Assembly (NCBI GenBank): GCA_002413345.1
Contig: DHWU01000023.1
Span: forward strand, 6,979 to 32,637
DNA length: 25,659 nucleotides
From: Propionibacteriaceae bacterium UBA5174
Lineage (GTDB): Bacteria; Actinomycetota; Actinomycetes; Propionibacteriales; Propionibacteriaceae
Direction: 5' to 3'
This document shows, piece by piece, positions 23,022 to 25,659 of this stretch; position 1 is the stretch's first letter; each line of letters starts with the position of its first letter. The translations under genes were made by a program, and so were the position numbers. Under the pieces are notes generated by a model that ran no database searches, was not told the DNA's origin, and saw only the letters and a program-made list of their open reading frames with translations.

Positions 23022-23735
23022 CTATTCGCAGCCGCCAGACGTTGAGCAGCCGGTGTTTGCCACACACTCGCTAGTCCAAGCCGAGGTGTCGGCGACGACA
23101 GTGCGAGGCATCCCCCTGATCGGTTCCACGTGCACTCGGGTGAGATCTGAGGCCGACTCGACGATCGCCCGCAGATTGAGCTCAGGTAGCACTCGGTCGA
23201 ACCATCGCGGTTGGTGATCGCACAGAATTTCCAGCAGTACGAAGTTGGCCTCTTGAAAGAAGGGCAACAGCACCTGCTGTGAGTTGTGCGCTCCCTTGAC
23301 TGCCATTGCTTCGCGAAGGTCAACCCGGTAGTGGCCGGCCCGCCCGGCCACTGGCTCGATCAGGGTTTGTGGTGCCGCCTCCTCCTGTGGAGGAGTGGAC
23401 GCATCGGCTGAGCGCAGGTAGAAGTCCTCTACCTGTTCGATGAAGCTTTCCGGACTGCCCTTGACTGGCCATAGGGCAATCCCGCAGCCGCCGAAAGTGA
23501 CCCGATAGAACCCAATCGCGGGCTTGGCGGCAAGGACCTTGCAGTCCCCCAGCCAGTCGCACACCTGAGTGACATAGCTGCGCAACTCCTGCATGGTCGC
23601 GTTAGTGCCGACATTGAAGGCCAATTCCCTGCTGCTGACCCAGTTTCCGGAGTCACGTTTGAACACGTAGATCGTGCCGCCCCGCTCCGGGGCGGTGGCC
23701 TGGCCGTCGTCGTCAAGTAGCGCAGCGATTTCCAT
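23022..23735 (-). CDS. anfO: AnfO, iron-only nitrogenase accessory protein, with cysteine tail
   Basis: The 237-residue protein matches the AnfO family. The N-terminal domain (about 1-105) reads MEIAALLDDDG...GTIYVFKRDSGNW, then TMQELRSYVTQVCDWLGDCKVLAAK and GGCGIALWPVKGSPESFIEQVEDF. A Pro/Glu-rich linker (about 110-128) joins a second domain (about 130-215, HYRVDLREAM...LLPFFQEANFVLLEILCDHQPRWFD). The protein ends in a tail with Cys224, Cys230 and Cys236. Work in Azotobacter vinelandii, as I recall, ties AnfO to correct cofactor loading of the FeFe protein. ATG 23735 has GGAG 6 nt upstream. It is the last gene of the minus-strand nitrogenase locus, 21 nt after the repeat protein, and converges with the AI-2E gene. 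Confidence 0.85.
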   Translation of the reverse strand: MEIAALLDDDGQATAPERGGTIYVFKRDSGNWVSSRELAFNVGTNATMQELRSYVTQVCDWLGDCKVLAAKPAIGFYRVTFGGCGIALWPVKGSPESFIEQVEDFYLRSADASTPPQEEAAPQTLIEPVAGRAGHYRVDLREAMAVKGAHNSQQVLLPFFQEANFVLLEILCDHQPRWFDRVLPELNLRAIVESASDLTRVHVEPIRGMPRTVVADTSAWTSECVANTGCSTSGGCE

Positions 23736-23756
23736 AACGGTCTCCGATTCAAATGG

Positions 23757-24704
23757 TCAGGCGCAGTCGACGTCGCAGGTATCGCAACCGGTATCGCAGC
23801 TGGTCAGTCCTTCGCTGTCGATATCAGCCAGGACAAGGAAGTGGTTTTCACTCAAGGAGAAGGTGGGCGATTCCAGCCCGTTGTCGACCGTCACCTGGTC
23901 GCCGTCAAAGGTGATGTGGATCGACAGCTTGACCGGAATGTCTTCCGATAACGCCAGCCGGGTGCGAGAGGCGATTTGACGCCGTCCGATGGCACGGCCA
24001 GCGATGATTACGTCGCCCGCGGTGGTCACATGAGTGAGGTTTCCCTCGGTGTCGAAGCGCACCGAGTTTTCGTCTGCATCGATGGTCAAAGCATTCACGT
24101 CGTAGCAGGCCATCACTCCGATCGGGGTGTGCAAAGTGATCGGGGCAGCCGGTTCGAATGATTCCAGTTCCCCGCTCTTGTGAAGCCGGATTCCGGTGCG
24201 GGCTGGGAAGACGCCGACCGGGGTATCGAGGGAGATCGCTTCGTCGGGCCAGAAGATGAGGCTCTTCACTTCACCGCTGTGATAGAAGCGGATGCCGATG
24301 ATCTTGGCGGTGACAGTGCCGAAGGAGAAGCCAAAGGAGTATGGCTCGGCCAGCTTCTTCTCGTCTTCCTCTGACCAGTTGAAGCCGATTTGGCCATTGA
24401 GTGGAAAGACGCTGTCTAGCACGCCGTCCTCGTAGAAGGTCACCAATTCGGCAGGGAACAGCCCAATCGGGGTTCCGATGTCGGTCTGCTTGTCTAGAGA
24501 AATGCTTCGGATGGCCCCAGATTCGTAGAACGAGACTGACTTGAGGTCCTTGCTGCGCGCGTCGGGACGAGAAAAGTGCGGTACGAGGTCGCCGCAGGAA
24601 GTGTGAATCACGTTCCGCTCGTTGACGCTGCAATCCTCCAGGCCGCCATTTGGGTAGGTGGTGTGGCTGCTGATGCCACGAAGGTCCAAAGTGTTTGTAG
24701 GCAT
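23757..24704 (-). CDS. MORN-like beta-repeat protein with C-terminal four-cysteine tail, in nitrogenase locus
   Basis: The 315-residue protein is not one I can name. From about residue 16 to 235 it is built of repeats with the core 'F-Y-x-S/D-G-x-[ILV]-x-S-[ILV]', often followed about 12 residues later by TPIG-[LV]-FPA. Clear copies start near 58 (SFYESGAIRS), 89 (TFYEDGVLDS), 139 (RFYHSGEVKS), 173 (RLHKSGELES) and 216 (RFDTEGNLTH), with a degenerate one near 16. This resembles MORN/YwqK-type beta-hairpin repeats. A separate region (about 245-295) precedes the tail with Cys303, Cys307, Cys310 and Cys314. No signal peptide or membrane segment is seen. GAGGAGA lies 6 nt upstream of the ATG. Its place between a flavoprotein and anfO suggests a role in nitrogenase assembly or protection, which is inference. 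Confidence 0.8.
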   Translation of the reverse strand: MPTNTLDLRGISSHTTYPNGGLEDCSVNERNVIHTSCGDLVPHFSRPDARSKDLKSVSFYESGAIRSISLDKQTDIGTPIGLFPAELVTFYEDGVLDSVFPLNGQIGFNWSEEDEKKLAEPYSFGFSFGTVTAKIIGIRFYHSGEVKSLIFWPDEAISLDTPVGVFPARTGIRLHKSGELESFEPAAPITLHTPIGVMACYDVNALTIDADENSVRFDTEGNLTHVTTAGDVIIAGRAIGRRQIASRTRLALSEDIPVKLSIHITFDGDQVTVDNGLESPTFSLSENHFLVLADIDSEGLTSCDTGCDTCDVDCA

Positions 24705-24725
24705 GGGGTGTCTCCTCGAAGTGGG

Positions 24726-25256
24726 CTAGGCGAAGGGCGCGAACAGGTCCTTCGGTTCTGCGTGGTTCTGTTTTGCGGTGAGCTTGGTTGGGGTGATTCG
24801 AAACACCGCCACGGCATTGCCGTCCAGTGAGGAGCGGTAACGCTGGATCAAAGTCGGGGTGAGTTGGCTTCGGTAATAGCCGGGAAGGAGCTTCTCCACC
24901 AAGAGCTGCAAAGCCTTGGCTGCTTCACCAGCGTCGGTGATCTGTTCGGCTTGGCCGAAGATCATCACCGAGTCGTAGGCAGTGTCGGCGTGACAGGGCA
25001 TCTGAGCGGTGACGGTGCCGTGCTCGCGATAAACGGTGAAACACACTGCTGGGGCCGACCGAAGTAGTTCTATCTTGCGGCCTGATCCCATGCTGTGGAA
25101 GAAGATGGTGCCTTCGTGCCACAGATAGTTCACCGGAACGGCGTAGGGGAATTCTTCGCCAGCCAACCCCAAGATGCCGACTCGCTGGTGTTCCAGGAAG
25201 GTCGAAATGTATTCGGGGTCGGTGCAGATCCGCTCGGTGTAGGCGATCTCGGTCAC
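24726..25256 (-). CDS. Pyridoxamine-5'-phosphate-oxidase-fold flavoprotein (Nim-like) in nitrogenase locus
   Basis: The 176-residue protein has the split-barrel flavin-binding pattern of the PNPOx-like/NimA group: RVGILGLAGEEFPYAVPVNY (about 25-44), then GTIFFHSMGSGRKIELLRSAP (FMN-contact region) and VCFTVYRE. The C-terminal half carries VMIFGQAEQITDAGEAAKAL. Members bind FMN or heme and reduce or sense small molecules; pyridoxine oxidation itself is unlikely for this subgroup. GTG 25256 has AGGAG at 6-nt spacing. It sits between the nitrogenase K gene and the repeat-protein gene. A redox or oxygen-protective function beside an oxygen-sensitive enzyme is attractive. Azotobacter anf loci also contain a flavin/heme oxidase (Anf3), but I cannot show orthology. 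Confidence 0.82.
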   Translation of the reverse strand: MTEIAYTERICTDPEYISTFLEHQRVGILGLAGEEFPYAVPVNYLWHEGTIFFHSMGSGRKIELLRSAPAVCFTVYREHGTVTAQMPCHADTAYDSVMIFGQAEQITDAGEAAKALQLLVEKLLPGYYRSQLTPTLIQRYRSSLDGNAVAVFRITPTKLTAKQNHAEPKDLFAPFA

Positions 25257-25314
25257 GCGTGCTCCTGGGTCAGGCTGGGTGAATCACCAGCGTTGTTGTG
25301 GTGGGAATGGAACA

Positions 25315-25356
25315 GGTTCGGTGGTGTCGGGACGCCGATCCCGGCACCACCGAACC
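25315..25356 (-). terminator. Strong hairpin after the nitrogenase K gene
   Basis: The 18-nt arms at 25315-25332 and 25339-25356 pair completely, with one G-U wobble, around a 6-nt loop. The hairpin starts 17 nt after the K-gene stop and about 58 nt before the flavoprotein start, and no long T-run follows (TGTTCC on the minus strand). It may be a partial terminator or an mRNA-stabilising element that sets the ratio of structural to accessory proteins. Confidence 0.7.
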
Positions 25357-25373
25357 CTGGTGAGTGGTAGCTA

Positions 25374-25659
25374 CTACCAGACGTTGAGGATCCATTCTTT
25401 GTTCTGCTTGTACTCCATGTCGGTGAACAAGGCATTGGCCATTTCCTCAGCCAGGCGAATCGCGCCGGCATATCCAACCGTTGGGTGCCGGTAGGGTCCA
25501 GCCCGGTCATAGACCGGGAAACTGACCCGGACCATCGGGATCTTGTGGTCCACCGAGATGAACCGGCCTTTGGAGTGGCCCAAGATCAGGTCAACCTCGA
25601 GGCCGTCTTTGATCCGTCCGTCCAGGTCCCACAGGTCGGCATTGGTGACGATTTCCATG
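25374..25659 (-). CDS. anfK: Nitrogenase component 1 K (beta) chain, AnfK-like; C-terminal 95 residues, 5' end outside window
   Basis: Only the C-terminus of this subunit is present. The visible sequence matches the end of nitrogenase K chains: NADLWDLDGRIKDG, then VDLILGHSKGRFIS (compare the GNSYGKFI stretch of NifK), PMVRVSFPVYDRAG (compare IRIGFPIFDR) and TVGYAGAIRLAEEMANALF, finishing with WILNVW. This fits K chains and not D, E or N chains. The TVGYxGAIRL wording and the downstream anfO point to the iron-only (Anf) type rather than Mo or V; that subtype call is weaker than the family call. K pairs with D to hold the P-cluster and catalytic cofactor. The ATG at 25658 is probably an internal methionine. 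Nitrogenase-like methylthio-alkane reductases are the main alternative. Confidence 0.8.
   Translation of the reverse strand, partial: MEIVTNADLWDLDGRIKDGLEVDLILGHSKGRFISVDHKIPMVRVSFPVYDRAGPYRHPTVGYAGAIRLAEEMANALFTDMEYKQNKEWILNVW

Noticed and set aside
1..25659. CRISPR arrays, insertion sequences, rRNA genes
   Set aside because: I saw no regularly spaced repeats, transposase-like proteins with terminal repeats, or rRNA-like conserved sequence on either strand.

Overview
The window looks like the chromosome of a high-GC Gram-positive bacterium (Actinomycetota). The best markers are RbpA (14119-14451), the adjacent lnt-ppm1-fxsA genes, a stand-alone 5'-3' exonuclease, a MetX/MetW pair, and a 408-residue pyrophosphate-type phosphofructokinase of the kind known from propionibacteria. 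A member of the Propionibacteriaceae or a relative is a reasonable inference, but no rRNA or other decisive marker is present.

From 1 to about 23000 the content is mostly housekeeping. In order: the 3' end of glycine dehydrogenase (gcvP) and a BrkB/YihY membrane protein; PPi-phosphofructokinase (-); a TadE/G-like protein; a PatB/MalY-type C-S lyase (-) divergent from a YciO-type protein; a SatD-like / membrane / HD-hydrolase operon (-); a gene-poor stretch with an orphan Flp pilin and a long hairpin; dihydrolipoyl dehydrogenase (-) divergent from an XRE-MurA fusion; pyridoxal kinase (-); a glycerophosphodiesterase and UMF1-type MFS transporter pair; rbpA facing fxsA-ppm1-lnt; a 5'-3' exonuclease facing metW-metX; YqeY; an EamA transporter; and an AI-2E-family permease.

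From 23022 to the right edge everything is on the minus strand and belongs to an alternative-nitrogenase locus. In transcription order it holds the C-terminus of a nitrogenase K (beta) chain of the AnfK kind (cut by the window edge), a strong hairpin, a pyridoxamine-phosphate-oxidase-fold flavoprotein, a MORN-like repeat protein ending in a four-cysteine tail, and AnfO, which also ends in a cysteine tail. AnfO is associated with iron-only nitrogenase, so anfH/D/G and most of anfK are expected just outside the window. The repeat protein is the least explained part and the best candidate here for an undescribed component. A diazotrophic lifestyle that is anaerobic, at least when fixing nitrogen, is inferred.

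A second, window-wide observation concerns gene starts. At least eight genes lack a Shine-Dalgarno sequence and instead carry a TAnnnT hexamer ending exactly 6 or 7 nt before the start codon, as expected for leaderless transcripts. This pattern helps fix several starts (murA-like, lpdA, patB, lnt). Coordinates of starts below are my choices among alternatives, and no similarity search was run.
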